Shown piece by piece: positions 32,174 to 40,551 of a stretch of 64,000 nucleotides of DNA. The stretch's first letter is position 1; every line of letters begins with the position of its first letter. This stretch comes from Paenibacillus sp. S150 (GTDB lineage Bacteria; Bacillota; Bacilli; Paenibacillales; Paenibacillaceae): positions 1-64,000 of the forward strand of contig NZ_JACBYI010000032.1 in assembly GCF_019352175.1 (NCBI RefSeq), written 5' to 3'. The notes beneath the pieces are model-generated. The model searched no databases. It worked only from the letters and a program-made list of their open reading frames with translations, and was not told where the DNA came from. The position numbers and the translations under genes were made by a program.

Positions 32174-32959
32174 ATGAGCAAAGGGCTTGAGCTGCGGCTG
32201 GAAATTCAGCCCGGCATAGTTAGAGCGAGAGGTCTTCAGGCAACCGGCCAAACGCCGGAAATGCTGGCTGCGCGAAAAGCGGCTGCTGCCGTTCAAGAAC
32301 CGGCGGCTCCGCCTGTTCTTTCTATGGAGGTTGCGCCATGGCCGGCTGAGCATAAAAGAAGGGTGCTGCGCGAGCTTGCCGCACATCCGGGAGAGCTGTA
32401 TGAACTGCTGCAAGGGCAGCTCAGCGCAAGGCTGGCAAGGCTGAAGCTGCTGCCTGCCGAGGAGGAGCTTGCAGCTGCGGTCTATGAGCAGGGGGCAGGA
32501 ACTGCGGACAGGACGGCGCTGCTGAAGCTGCTGAAGCAGCGGCTGACAGAGGAGCCTCTGCTTGCGCTGTCGCTCCGCGGCCTGGGCAAGGAGGAGCTGC
32601 TGGCAGGTGTGTTTGGCTTGTGGGCCGAAGCGGATAACGGGGAAGAGGGAAATCCCAAACCGGAGACATCCGGCTTGCTGGCTGCCGAGCTTGCCCGGCT
32701 GGAGCGCAAAGGGCCGGCTGCCAACTCGGGGGAATGGCTGGCGGAGGCCGCTGCCGAAGGCTCGCTTCACCAGCCGGGGCCGCTGTTTCATGAGATCGCA
32801 GCCCGGCCGTTTCCGGTGTCTCCGGTAGTGGCGGAGCCCACGGAGGATTGGGCGTCCCTGCTGCCGCAGACGCCCGGAGCGGCCGACGGGCTGGCGCTGA
32901 TCATGCGGGAGGTGGCTGAAGCGGCTGCCCGCCGGGCAGCAGGCTTGAATAAGTTGTAA
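32174..32959 (+). CDS. Hypothetical protein downstream of SNF2 helicase
   Basis: 261 residues, family not recognised. It is rich in Ala, Leu, Glu and Gly and predicted mostly helical (repeated LLKLLKQRL, ELAAAVYE, LLAAELARLERK). No membrane segment, Cys cluster or catalytic motif is visible. ATG 32174 is preceded by AAGGGGG and lies 31 nt after the helicase stop, so the two are very likely co-transcribed. It occupies the position where other Bacillales place the helicase's partner, suggesting an accessory protein; this is inference from position only. Confidence 0.65.
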   Translation: MSKGLELRLEIQPGIVRARGLQATGQTPEMLAARKAAAAVQEPAAPPVLSMEVAPWPAEHKRRVLRELAAHPGELYELLQGQLSARLARLKLLPAEEELAAAVYEQGAGTADRTALLKLLKQRLTEEPLLALSLRGLGKEELLAGVFGLWAEADNGEEGNPKPETSGLLAAELARLERKGPAANSGEWLAEAAAEGSLHQPGPLFHEIAARPFPVSPVVAEPTEDWASLLPQTPGAADGLALIMREVAEAAARRAAGLNKL

Positions 32960-33377
32960 ATGCGAAGTGGCAGCAGCAGTTTTCACACTGATGGAACATG
33001 AAATGTGCAGCGTCCATGCTGATTATTCTAAGGGTTTTTTAAGTGATTGCACTTTCTGCAATAGAAAGCCCTTGGTTGTGCGGGGAGTAGTATTCTGCTG
33101 TATATTGTGCAATAGATTCTATTTCCCGGTGGATTATGGGGTCGCCTGCTGTACAAAGTGCAACAGGTATTCATGGCGCTCTTTCGCGGCACTTCAGATG
33201 ATGACATTTCGGAGAAAGCCCTTGAGTTTGGCTTCCAGTCCCCAGTCCGGACTTGACCTGAACCTGAAAGGGACTCGGCAGGAATCCGCATCAATCAGTG
33301 CATTAACCAGAGGCAGCCCATGAACAGTCTACCGGCTGTTCATGGGCTGCCTTTTCAGATATTATAAGTTCTTCGGG
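32960..33377. other. Spacer between helicase partner and alarmone synthetase
   Basis: About 420 nt. An open frame (32967-33323) containing repeated Cys-x-x-Cys-Asn-Arg units is produced by three degenerate copies of the TTGCAC-AAA-GTGCAA motif (33047-33061, about 33103-33115, 33149-33166). It has no ribosome-binding site, so I do not call it a gene. The region ends in the hairpin at 33312-33351. Confidence 0.55.
33312..33351 (+). terminator. Terminator between convergent genes
   Basis: Sixteen-bp arms GGCAGCCCATGAACAG and CTGTTCATGGGCTGCC, loop TCTACCGG, then TTTT on the forward strand. Confidence 0.8.
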
Positions 33378-34097
33378 CTATTGCTCCTTGACGGGGCCTT
33401 CAGCCAGCTCCAGAATTTCCCGGCGGAGGCGGAGCATCTTCTGATCCAGCTCATCGGCGGCGCGTGCCGCTTCCTTCAATTCCTCGGCAACATGCGAGGG
33501 GAGCTGCTTATCGAATTTGTAATACAGAATATGCTCCATGCTGGCCCAGAAATCCATAGCCAGGGTCCGCAGCTGAATTTCGGCCTTCACCCAGCGGGTG
33601 CCCTCCAGCAGCACCAGCGGTATCGCCACGATGAGATGCAGGCTTTGGTAGCCATTGGGCTTGGGGTGGGCGATGTAATCCTTGATCTCCAGCACCCGCA
33701 TGTCCTCGCGTGCACACAGATGATCGACCAGACGGTAGATATCCTTCACAAAGGCGCAGACGATCCGCATGCCCGCGATATCATGAATGTGCTGCTCCAT
33801 ATTTTCCACTGTGAACTCATGCCCTTTGCGCTCCAGCTTCTGAAGAATGCTCTTAGGCTCCTTGATCCGTGACTTCACATGCTCGATCGGACTGAAGCCG
33901 TCGCGCACCTGCCACTCGGTCTTAATGATGTCTATTTTATTCTCCAGCTCATTCAGCGCATGCCGGTAGAGCGCTGGGAGCGCCTTGAAATTTTCAATCT
34001 GCTTGGCGAAATCCTCGCTCATCTGCCACTTTTGCAAATCCTTAACATGTACCTGCAACTGATTCAGCGTAACTTGTGTACTGTCATTTTCTTCCAC
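33378..34097 (-). CDS. Small alarmone synthetase ((p)ppGpp synthetase, RelP/RelQ type)
   Basis: 239 residues, single-domain RelA_SpoT synthetase. Motifs: VKSRIKEPKSILQKLERKG (ATP binding), DIAGMRIVCAFVKDIY, KDYIAHPKPNGYQSLHLIV (pyrophosphate donor/acceptor pocket) and EIQLRTLAMDFWASMEH with the catalytic Glu. There is no hydrolase, TGS or ACT domain, so it makes (p)ppGpp without degrading it. The GTG at 34097 follows GGGAGAG at 5 nt; an ATG 21 nt upstream has no ribosome-binding site but remains possible. RelP and RelQ cannot be separated with confidence here. It is transcribed alone, opposite the helicase cluster. Confidence 0.9.
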   Translation of the reverse strand: MEENDSTQVTLNQLQVHVKDLQKWQMSEDFAKQIENFKALPALYRHALNELENKIDIIKTEWQVRDGFSPIEHVKSRIKEPKSILQKLERKGHEFTVENMEQHIHDIAGMRIVCAFVKDIYRLVDHLCAREDMRVLEIKDYIAHPKPNGYQSLHLIVAIPLVLLEGTRWVKAEIQLRTLAMDFWASMEHILYYKFDKQLPSHVAEELKEAARAADELDQKMLRLRREILELAEGPVKEQ

Positions 34098-34313
34098 TGA
34101 GACTCTCCCGGTTTTCATTATTTGTGACTGGTTCCTGATTTTATTTTAACCCAAGTACAGCCCCGGAAGCAAAATAAGGCCCGGACTTCCCTGGCTTAAA
34201 TGCCAAAGAGTCCGGTCCTGCAATGGAAGAAAAGCAGCCTGTTGCTGTTTATACAGAAACATTTTGAAGCCTGCCGCGTATTAGCACACATAAAGCTGCG
34301 GGCGGACGCGTAA

Positions 34314-34706
34314 TTATTTGTTGGCAGGCGAGCCTCCATCATAGCCTTTGTCCTCATAACCGGTATTGGAAAGCTTCGGAAGCACGTTCAGCTGCTCGAT
34401 CGTCTGACGGGTCTCCGGAGTGCCATAACGGTGCAGATATTGAAATACCCGGATCGTCTGATCGTCGAACTGGTCGATGGCCTCATCGTGGTCAGCGGAC
34501 TTGTAAGGCACAAAAGCGCGGCGGAAGGCGTATTCATCCTCCCTGGCCAAATCTTTAAGAATATCCTGAAGCCCTGTCAGCTCTTCAGCGGTCAGCAGGA
34601 CTTCATATTCACCGGAGTCATTGCGCACATCCTGGATAAGGCCATGATTGACGGACACGAAATATTTTTTCTTGTCATTGCCATGCAAGTGGAATCCCTC
34701 CATCAT
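34314..34706 (-). CDS. Hypothetical conserved protein
   Basis: 130 residues, soluble, no recognised domain. The N-terminal half reads as beta strands (KYFVSVNHGLIQDV, YEVLLTAEEL), the middle is helical and acidic, and the tail is low complexity (GYEDKGYDGGSPANK). The double ATG at 34706/34703 is chosen because a reverse-strand TATAAT lies at 34743-34738, which would place the transcript start just upstream; longer versions would begin before the promoter. No clear Shine-Dalgarno is visible, a weakness of this call. Confidence 0.6.
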   Translation of the reverse strand: MMEGFHLHGNDKKKYFVSVNHGLIQDVRNDSGEYEVLLTAEELTGLQDILKDLAREDEYAFRRAFVPYKSADHDEAIDQFDDQTIRVFQYLHRYGTPETRQTIEQLNVLPKLSNTGYEDKGYDGGSPANK

Positions 34707-34889
34707 TCGGTAAGGTTTGCCAAGGCTTATTTTAACTATTATACACAGAACGGCAAATAATGAATCTGACCGGGACATTTGGTATGATAGAAGCACAATT
34801 CCGCTTCTGCAAGGAGCATTAAAGGGTAACTAGACTATACTGAGGCTGCGAATCAGCCCTGTTCTCATTCTGGAGAAGGAGGAACTACA

Positions 34890-35663
34890 ATGAATTTGTT
34901 GCAACGGATCAAAGACAGCGCCAGCCGGGTGAGCGAAAAAGCGCAAAACTCGGTGGAAATCGGCAAGCTGAATGGTCAAATATCCGATATTGAACGCGAG
35001 ATGGAAATTGAATTTTTGAAAATGGGGAAGCTTTTCTACGAAGGCTACCGTTCAAGGGATATGTCGCTCGCGGAGGGCAAAATGGTGGAGCTTTCGCGGG
35101 GCTGCTTCAAGTTTCAGGAGCAGATCGACGGGCTGCGCGCACGGATTGCCGAGCTTAAGAATGAACGGCTCTGCACCTGCGGGCATGTGGTCGCTCTGGA
35201 TGCCAATTTCTGCCCGCACTGCGGACGCAAGCTGGAGGCCGCCTCCCCCAAAAAAGAACCTGCGGCAGTGAACGTACATACCGTTCATGAGCACGAAGAA
35301 GAGGATGAATTCTACGGCGAGGAAGAGTTGACCGAAGCTGAAAAAGAACTCGCCATGAGACATGAGCACCGGGCGGTATATACCGAGGTGCTTCCCGAAG
35401 AGGAAGAGCTGCCTCTGGAGAATTACGCCGGAAAGGCTCAGGATGAGGAACGCAGCCGCCGGGAAGCCGATGAGCTGGAGCGTGAACGCGAGCGGCAGCT
35501 GGAGCTGGACCGGCGAATCCGGGACTGGAAGGCCAGCGAACCGGAAGAAGCGGCCGTCAGCGAGGGCGGAGGCGTGCGCGATATCGTGAAATGCCAGATT
35601 TGCCGGGCGGATCTGCCCAAGGGCTCAATGTGGTGTCCGCGCTGCGGTTCGGAGCAAATATAG
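34890..35663 (+). CDS. Coiled-coil protein with two zinc ribbons
   Basis: 257 residues. Residues 1-90 are amphipathic helix/coiled coil (LNGQISDIEREMEIEFLKMG; QIDGLRARIAELKNE). A first zinc ribbon CTCG...CPHCG follows (about 94-112), then a long acidic, charged region and a second ribbon CQICR...CPRCGS at the C-terminus (about 236-254). Zinc-ribbon proteins of this layout are common but uncharacterised in Paenibacillaceae. RBS GGAGGAA lies 8 nt before the ATG. The TrmB-type regulator starts 35 nt downstream; both probably belong to one operon with the following small gene and xpt. Confidence 0.8.
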   Translation: MNLLQRIKDSASRVSEKAQNSVEIGKLNGQISDIEREMEIEFLKMGKLFYEGYRSRDMSLAEGKMVELSRGCFKFQEQIDGLRARIAELKNERLCTCGHVVALDANFCPHCGRKLEAASPKKEPAAVNVHTVHEHEEEDEFYGEEELTEAEKELAMRHEHRAVYTEVLPEEEELPLENYAGKAQDEERSRREADELERERERQLELDRRIRDWKASEPEEAAVSEGGGVRDIVKCQICRADLPKGSMWCPRCGSEQI

Positions 35664-35698
35664 ACAGGAGTCACAGTCAGCCTAGGGGGACAACATAG

Positions 35699-36559
35699 AT
35701 GGAACAGTTGCTGCTGCATCTGCGCAACTTGGGTTTCACAGAGATGGAATCCAAAATTATGGTCGAGCTGGCCGGCAAGGGCCAGGCTTCGGGCTACGAA
35801 GTCGCCAAACAGCTCGGAGTATCAAGATCCAACGTATATGCGGCGCTTCAGCGCCTGACTCAGCAAGGATATGTAAGATGCGGTGAAGGAGAGCCGGCCC
35901 GCTACAGCGTGCTGGACCCGGAAGAACTGGCGACAATGATTTCCGGCCGGGTCCAGGCTTCGCTCGCCTATATGGAAAGTGAAATGCCGCGCGGCGGACC
36001 GGTCAGCCCGTCTTTCTATAATGTGGAAGGCGACCGCAATGTGATGGGAGCGCTGATCCGGCAGCTGAATCTCGCCAGGCAGGAGATTGTGGTCGATGTA
36101 TGGCGTGAGGAGGCCTCGCTGCTGCGCAGTGAGCTCGCGCAGGCGGAGCTGCGCGGAGTGAAGCTGCTGTGGGCTTTTGACGGAGGGAACGCGTCGCTGG
36201 CTACGTATCCGGCTTGGCCGCCCTTGGACGGGAAGCCGCGGAGAAGCGGGGGGCGGAAGTTTTCTTTTGTCATCGACCGGTGCTGGTGCATGCTGGGAAT
36301 GCGTTATGAGGATGGGACGGCGCAGGCGGTGGTTACGGAGCATCCGGTGCTGGTGGAGCTGCTGCTGAACCACTTTACACAGGAAATGGTGCTCTTTGAG
36401 CTGGAGGAAGACATGGGACCCGAGCTTATCAAACGTTACGGAGAGCGCTACAGCCGTATCTACAGCAAGTATGTGCTGCATGATCAGGATGGGGGGCAGC
36501 ATGAGGGCCAGGAAGAGCAATCGTCCGGGGAAGAACAGCCCGGGGAGCATTTCGATTAG
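35699..36559 (+). CDS. TrmB-family transcriptional regulator
   Basis: 286 residues. Residues 5-70 form a TrmB-type winged helix (LGFTEMESKIMVELAGKGQASGYEVAKQLGVSRSNVYAALQRL), followed by a PLD-like C-terminal effector domain (from NVMGALIRQLNLARQEIVVDVW). TrmB proteins bind sugars or other small ligands in many archaea and some bacteria; the ligand here is unknown. The C-terminal 25 residues are Gln/Glu/Gly-rich and likely disordered. RBS AGGGGGA lies upstream of the ATG. It is between a zinc-ribbon gene and a small unknown gene, all in the same direction. Confidence 0.82.
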   Translation: MEQLLLHLRNLGFTEMESKIMVELAGKGQASGYEVAKQLGVSRSNVYAALQRLTQQGYVRCGEGEPARYSVLDPEELATMISGRVQASLAYMESEMPRGGPVSPSFYNVEGDRNVMGALIRQLNLARQEIVVDVWREEASLLRSELAQAELRGVKLLWAFDGGNASLATYPAWPPLDGKPRRSGGRKFSFVIDRCWCMLGMRYEDGTAQAVVTEHPVLVELLLNHFTQEMVLFELEEDMGPELIKRYGERYSRIYSKYVLHDQDGGQHEGQEEQSSGEEQPGEHFD

Positions 36560-36602
36560 CTGCGCCGGGGGAACTGATATTAGCTTAGGGAGGTGAAAAG
36601 CA

Positions 36603-36908
36603 ATGGAGTGTATCGTTCATTTTGAAGTGGATCATACCGGAGGCGTCAAGAATTTGCGCGGGCTGTTGTTTGTGGATGAAGGGCAGACCCCTGGAGAGCA
36701 AGAGCTGATTGACATGTTCAAGGACATGAAATTTGCTGTGCGGCTGGATGACCGTGAGAAGCTGATCTTCAAGCCTGTGAATCCCGGAGAATCCTACTCG
36801 CAGATCCGCATTACGAGCTTTGACAGCGGCAAGGCGAACAGCAAAGACGATCATGACCTGAAGTCGCTTGTCGGAAATCTGCTGCCGCAGAAGCCTACAG
36901 GATTGTAA
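36603..36908 (+). CDS. Hypothetical protein (101 aa)
   Basis: Soluble, mixed alpha/beta, no recognised family. It has a strong ribosome-binding site (AGGGAGGTGA, 7 nt before ATG) and lies 43 nt after the TrmB gene and 47 nt before xpt, so translation is credible. No signal peptide, membrane segment or Cys motif. Confidence 0.7.
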   Translation: MECIVHFEVDHTGGVKNLRGLLFVDEGQTPGEQELIDMFKDMKFAVRLDDREKLIFKPVNPGESYSQIRITSFDSGKANSKDDHDLKSLVGNLLPQKPTGL

Positions 36909-36955
36909 GCGGGGAGAAATGGGTCCGGAGGATGGAAGAAGGAGGAGGAGCACAG

Positions 36956-37549
36956 ATGAAGTTATTGAGACAAAAGGTCATCAGCGAGGGTATTATCCTC
37001 GGTCAGGGCGTGCTCAAGGTGGATTCTTTCTTGAATCACCAGATGGACCCGTTTCTGATGCGTGAGGTCGGCCGCGAGTTTACCCGCCGTTTTGCCGGGC
37101 AGGAGGTCACGAAGGTGCTGACCATCGAGTCTTCCGGGATTGCGCCCGGCATTATGACGGCACTGGAGCTTGGGGTTCCGCTGATTTTTGCCCGCAAGCA
37201 GAAGTCTCTTACCCTGACGGAAGACATTTTTGTGGAAAAAGTCTATTCGTTTACGAAAAAAGAAAGCAATGAAATCACCGTTTCCAAAAAGTTCATTGCG
37301 CCCGGTGAGCGGGTGCTGATCGTGGACGATTTTCTTGCCAACGGTGAGGCGGCCTTCGGGCTGGCCCGGATCGTCGAGCAGGCGGGCGGCACTGTGGTCG
37401 GCATTGGCATTGTCATCGAAAAAGCGTTCCAGCCCGGCAACCGGCTGCTTAAGGAAGCCGGCTACCGCGTCGAGTCGCTGGTGCGCATTGCTTCGCTGGA
37501 CGACGGCATTATCGCTTTTGCAGAGGAAGACGCGGAGCATTCGGACTAA
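36956..37549 (+). CDS. xpt: Xanthine phosphoribosyltransferase
   Basis: 197 residues, normal length. Type I PRTase with the PRPP-binding loop VLIVDDFLANGEAA (residues about 121-134), TIESSGIAPGIMTALELGVPLIFARK near the purine pocket, and the N-terminus MKLLRQKVISEGIILGQGVLKVDSFLNHQMDP, diagnostic for Xpt. It salvages xanthine to XMP. RBS GGAGGAGG lies 6 nt before the ATG at 36956. Unlike B. subtilis xpt, there is no partner xanthine permease and no purine riboswitch could be seen directly upstream. A strong terminator follows (37624-37666). Confidence 0.93.
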   Translation: MKLLRQKVISEGIILGQGVLKVDSFLNHQMDPFLMREVGREFTRRFAGQEVTKVLTIESSGIAPGIMTALELGVPLIFARKQKSLTLTEDIFVEKVYSFTKKESNEITVSKKFIAPGERVLIVDDFLANGEAAFGLARIVEQAGGTVVGIGIVIEKAFQPGNRLLKEAGYRVESLVRIASLDDGIIAFAEEDAEHSD

Positions 37550-37623
37550 GGATGGCGGAAGATGGACTGCAATGGACAGGTCAGGCTGCTGCGGCATGGA
37601 TGCTCCAATACAGCAAAAACGCG

Positions 37624-37666
37624 AACGAACCTTTTCACGCTTTACAGTGTGGTGAAAAGGTTCGTT
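37624..37666 (+). terminator. Rho-independent terminator after xpt
   Basis: Fifteen-bp arms AACGAACCTTTTCAC and GTGAAAAGGTTCGTT around a 13-nt loop, T-rich tail. Confidence 0.85.
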
Positions 37667-37711
37667 TGTTTGTGTATGTGTGGAGGCTGTCTATTGGCTG
37701 CAGATTGATGA

Positions 37712-37900
37712 TTGTTTATTGAAGTACCGGGTATGAAAGGCGGCGTATGGAAGAGCGCATCTTCTTCTATCACGCGTTGTGCTGACCGCTTGCGCATACC
37801 GCGCGGAATGGTGACTGCTCAGAGTCTGATGCCGGATGGAGCGCAACTGCTGAATTTCCGCGGCAAGCTGGCAGACTTCCGGGTGGTTCCCGCTACTTAA
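37712..37900 (+). CDS. Possible small protein (doubtful)
   Basis: 62 codons from ATG 37712 (or shorter from an internal ATG at 37733). There is no clear ribosome-binding site and no family match. It overlaps the reverse-strand kinase end by 4 nt. Composition looks protein-like but could be chance. Confidence 0.2.
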   Translation: MFIEVPGMKGGVWKSASSSITRCADRLRIPRGMVTAQSLMPDGAQLLNFRGKLADFRVVPAT

Positions 37901-38925
37901 CGGACACCGGTGCGCAGCGCCGAAGAAGGCACGCCGCCCGCAGCGCTAGGGCGGCCCCTGCACCCCGCCGCTGCCTGGCCGCTGGCGGAGCAGGGTCCGG
38001 CTGCGCCGTCCGCGCCCCGCGCGCCGGCGAGCGGCGAGAGCACGCGCAGCGCCCCCGGCTCGCAGCGCACGGCCATCGGCGCCGTGCCGAGGCTCTCGCC
38101 GTCGCCGATGGCATGGCGCGGCTGCGCGAAGTGGACGGCTACGCTGCGTCCGCGCAGCATGGTGACGAAGGGCAGCCGGGTATGCTTGCCCTTCACCACC
38201 GTCGGGAACAGCCGCAGCAGCTGCCCGCGGCTGAGTCCGTGCACCACGCAGACGTCCAGCAGGCCGTCATCGGCCTTCGCCTGCGGGCAGATCAGGAGCC
38301 CGCCGCCGTAGCTTGGCAGGTTGCAGATCGAGACGAGCCAGGCTTGCTCGAAGGCCTGCTCCTTCCCGTCGCAGATAACGCTTACACGGCAGGGCTTGAA
38401 GGTTATCAGCGTGTGCAGAATGCCGATGAGGTAGGCCAGCTGTCCGGCCCCGATGGCGTTGCACAGCCGTTTGTAGGGGCCGTTGTTGACATTGACGGCC
38501 ACCTGGGCGTCAAAGCCGCCCGCTACGGCGGTCAGGGTCAAGCCTTCCGGGCCCGAGAGCAGGTCCGCTGTCAGGCAGCGGTCCTGCAGCGCGGCGTCGA
38601 GCGCCGCCTCTGCGTCCAGCGGGATGCCGAAGCCGCGGGCGGTATCATTGCCGGAGCCGGCGGGAATAACCGCCAGCGCCACGCCGCAGCGCCGCAGCGC
38701 CCCCAGCACGCTGTGAATCGTGCCGTCGCCGCCGATCACGATGGCGGCGCGCCAGTTCTCGCGGCGCGCAAGCGCGTGGAGCACCTGGGCTTCGGCGCTG
38801 CCGGCGCTCCGCGTGAACAGCGCGTCATAAGCGGTGCCGCGGGCCTCCAGCATGGCCTCCACGGCATGCCAGGTCCGCTGGCCCGCGCCCCCGCCGGAGC
38901 GGGGATTTATGATGAATAAGTACAT
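37897..38925 (-). CDS. Diacylglycerol/lipid kinase family protein (DagK/YerQ-like)
   Basis: 342 residues. Catalytic domain of the DAGK/NAD-kinase fold: NPRSGGGAGQ at the start, ATP-site GGDGT (residues 65-69), PAGSGNDTARGFG, and the C-terminal DDGLLDVCVVHG motif. It phosphorylates lipid substrates such as diacylglycerol. The last 45 residues are an Ala/Gly/Ser-rich, low-complexity tail absent from typical members (about 295-310 residues), encoded by very GC-rich DNA; it may be a recent extension after loss of the original stop. ATG 38925 is set by GGAGGAACATCC; longer readings upstream are not supported. Confidence 0.88.
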   Translation of the reverse strand: MYLFIINPRSGGGAGQRTWHAVEAMLEARGTAYDALFTRSAGSAEAQVLHALARRENWRAAIVIGGDGTIHSVLGALRRCGVALAVIPAGSGNDTARGFGIPLDAEAALDAALQDRCLTADLLSGPEGLTLTAVAGGFDAQVAVNVNNGPYKRLCNAIGAGQLAYLIGILHTLITFKPCRVSVICDGKEQAFEQAWLVSICNLPSYGGGLLICPQAKADDGLLDVCVVHGLSRGQLLRLFPTVVKGKHTRLPFVTMLRGRSVAVHFAQPRHAIGDGESLGTAPMAVRCEPGALRVLSPLAGARGADGAAGPCSASGQAAAGCRGRPSAAGGVPSSALRTGVR

Positions 38926-39043
38926 GGATGTTCCTCCAGCCTGCAGATTCCTGTATGTCTTGACTCCATTGTACGAAGCGCAGGGACAAAAGGGAATCTT
39001 TTTAACAAGATGCGGCAAGAATCCTGGCGGCAAGAGCAGCCGG

Positions 39044-39382
39044 CTATAGCTGGCGGAGCTGGTGCTCGGCAATTTCTCCCGCCCAGGGCAGTCTATACCA
39101 CCTTCCGCCCAAGGCGTGGTAGATCATGAGCAGCCACACGGCGAACGTGCACAGCGAGATGAGTGCGGCAGCAAGCGGACCCAGCAGCGGGATGAATCCG
39201 CACAGCACATGGGCAATCATCAGCACACCGAAGGCGATCAGCGACTGCAGAGCATGGAACAGCACGAATCGGCTGCGCTTTTCGAGTGCGAGGAAGATAA
39301 TCCCTCCAATGAACGGAAAGAAGTAACAGACGGCAGCGGCAATATGATCCGGCAATCCGGTAGAAGATTTGACGGGGGACAA
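39044..39382 (-). CDS. DUF4870 family membrane protein
   Basis: 112 residues. Three hydrophobic segments, with the typical LPDHIAAAVCYFFPFIGGIIFLALEKRSRFVLFHALQSL start of DUF4870 proteins. Function unknown. Starts with TTG at 39382, 8 nt behind AAGGAGAG; no other start has a ribosome-binding site. It lies 118 nt from the kinase gene on the same strand. Confidence 0.8.
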   Translation of the reverse strand: MSPVKSSTGLPDHIAAAVCYFFPFIGGIIFLALEKRSRFVLFHALQSLIAFGVLMIAHVLCGFIPLLGPLAAALISLCTFAVWLLMIYHALGGRWYRLPWAGEIAEHQLRQL

Positions 39383-39773
39383 GGGCTCACTCTCCTTGGG
39401 CTTGATGGAAGAAGGCGTTTTTGTGCTCCTGCTTCCTTAAAAGCCTATGAAAGGGCTGTACAAAGTATGTGATTTTATGCCTGCAGAGCTAAGAGGATTA
39501 CAGCTCTTTGCCGATGTAATTAATAAGCAGTTCATAAACCACCTTAGCCAACTGCTGATATTTTTTGCAAACCATGGGTATTCTAACAGCATCGGCCCCA
39601 TCTGCCGGGTGCACAAAAGCCACATTTTCAGTCCAAAGCCGATAAGCCTAACCTCCTGTGGAAGGTAAAATGCATAAAAAAATTTCCATCCGCACATTTT
39701 ACAAGGAAAGGTGGAACTTGGACTGGAATATGATACAATATAACGATAAGGCCCGAAAGGAGTGATTCAGCAA
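39383..39773. other. Spacer with a possible frame-disrupted small gene
   Basis: About 390 nt. Reverse strand 39498-39647 is an open 49-codon frame (ends VVYELLINYIGKEL) that looks protein-like and has AGGAGG just upstream (39657-39652). It lacks an ATG/GTG/TTG at the right distance, so it may be a broken gene. On the forward strand an extended -10 TGATACAAT (39731-39739) precedes the small gene at 39774. Confidence 0.4.
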
Positions 39774-39905
39774 GTGGCTCTTCGGGTAACTAAAGTGTCT
39801 AAGGTGTCCGCGCATCAGGATATCCTTATTCTCAGCCCAAATCACGACGAACCTGCTTCACCGGAAGGACAGATTTCCGTATTGCTTGGATGTCTTACCG
39901 GATAA
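39774..39905 (+). CDS. Small hypothetical protein (43 aa)
   Basis: GTG start at 39774 follows GAAAGGAGTGA by about 8 nt, with an extended -10 box (TGATACAAT, 39731-39739) 35 nt upstream, so transcription and translation are both plausible. The product is soluble with a basic N-terminus (ALRVTKVSKVS) and no recognised family. Confidence 0.5.
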   Translation: MALRVTKVSKVSAHQDILILSPNHDEPASPEGQISVLLGCLTG

Positions 39906-40022
39906 TGCAAGCCGTGTGTGTGTATGGTTTCTGATCTTGCATTTCAGGGTTACGGCGAACTTTTCATCATGCATTCTCTACAACGGAGCATTCATTTTCA
40001 ATGTTTTGGGAGGGAACTGATC

Positions 40023-40211
40023 ATGGCAAGTAAAGGTCATAACGAAGTCAAGGAAAGTCTGCGGGAAATGACACGAATTTTCCGGCCCAAAGATCCCAAG
40101 AAATTTGTGAAGGAGTACGTCCGGAAGTATCGCATTACGGGAGGCTACGAAGAGGAGCTGACCATGGTGGTGGAGCATGAGCTGGTGAGAATGAACTCAT
40201 CCGTCTCCTAA
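40023..40211 (+). CDS. Small basic hypothetical protein (62 aa)
   Basis: ATG 40023 is preceded by GGGAGGGAACTG. The protein is Lys/Arg/Glu-rich and helical (KESLREMTRIFRPKDPKKFVKEYVRKYR), consistent with a small nucleic-acid-associated or regulatory protein, but no family was recognised. A terminator-like structure follows at 40290-40334. Longer upstream readings lack a ribosome-binding site. Confidence 0.65.
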   Translation: MASKGHNEVKESLREMTRIFRPKDPKKFVKEYVRKYRITGGYEEELTMVVEHELVRMNSSVS

Positions 40212-40289
40212 ACAACAGACAGCAAAGCGAAGCCTGCTTTTGAATGAAAGACAACCCAAACTAGTCATTACATCCATGAGGATTCTCAT

Positions 40290-40334
40290 AAACCGTGCCC
40301 GGGCGGCTTGCCGCTACAGGAATCGGTTTTTTTT
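40290..40334 (+). terminator. Terminator after 62-aa gene
   Basis: AAACCG and CGGTTT close an outer stem with an inner GCGGC/GCCGC hairpin; eight T follow. Confidence 0.65.
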
Positions 40335-40522
40335 GTATGCCGTTATAGAGGCGGGAGAGCATTCATTGCCCAACAGTCAAATGAATTAATAGACAAAATT
40401 ACATATGTATGCGCTTTACCGGCTGAGATGCGGTTTTAACCGGATTTTGAAAGCGTTCTTAAATGCAGTCAGGACAAGGCTTTATGCTGTGAAAAAACAG
40501 TTTGTGAATTTGTTGTGAACGA

Positions 40523-40551
40523 TTGACAAAAACACCCTTCAAACTTATATT
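40523..40551 (+). promoter_or_regulatory. Sigma-A promoter of ctaC-D-E-F
   Basis: Perfect TTGACA (40523-40528), 17 nt, TATATT (40546-40551). The first gene starts 68 nt after the -10 box. Confidence 0.75.

Noticed and set aside
29053..32959. SNF2 helicase plus unknown gene as a phage-defence system
   Set aside because: Helicases of this type are common housekeeping-like genes in Bacillales; no nuclease, methylase or other defence gene is next to it.
32967..33323. Cys-rich protein with CxxCNR repeats (possible zinc protein)
   Set aside because: The Cys-Asn-Arg units come from copies of the TTGCAC/GTGCAA intergenic motif; no ribosome-binding site and no family match.
36901..36955. Purine riboswitch before xpt
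   Set aside because: Only about 47 nt separate it from the upstream gene and none of the conserved junction sequences are visible.
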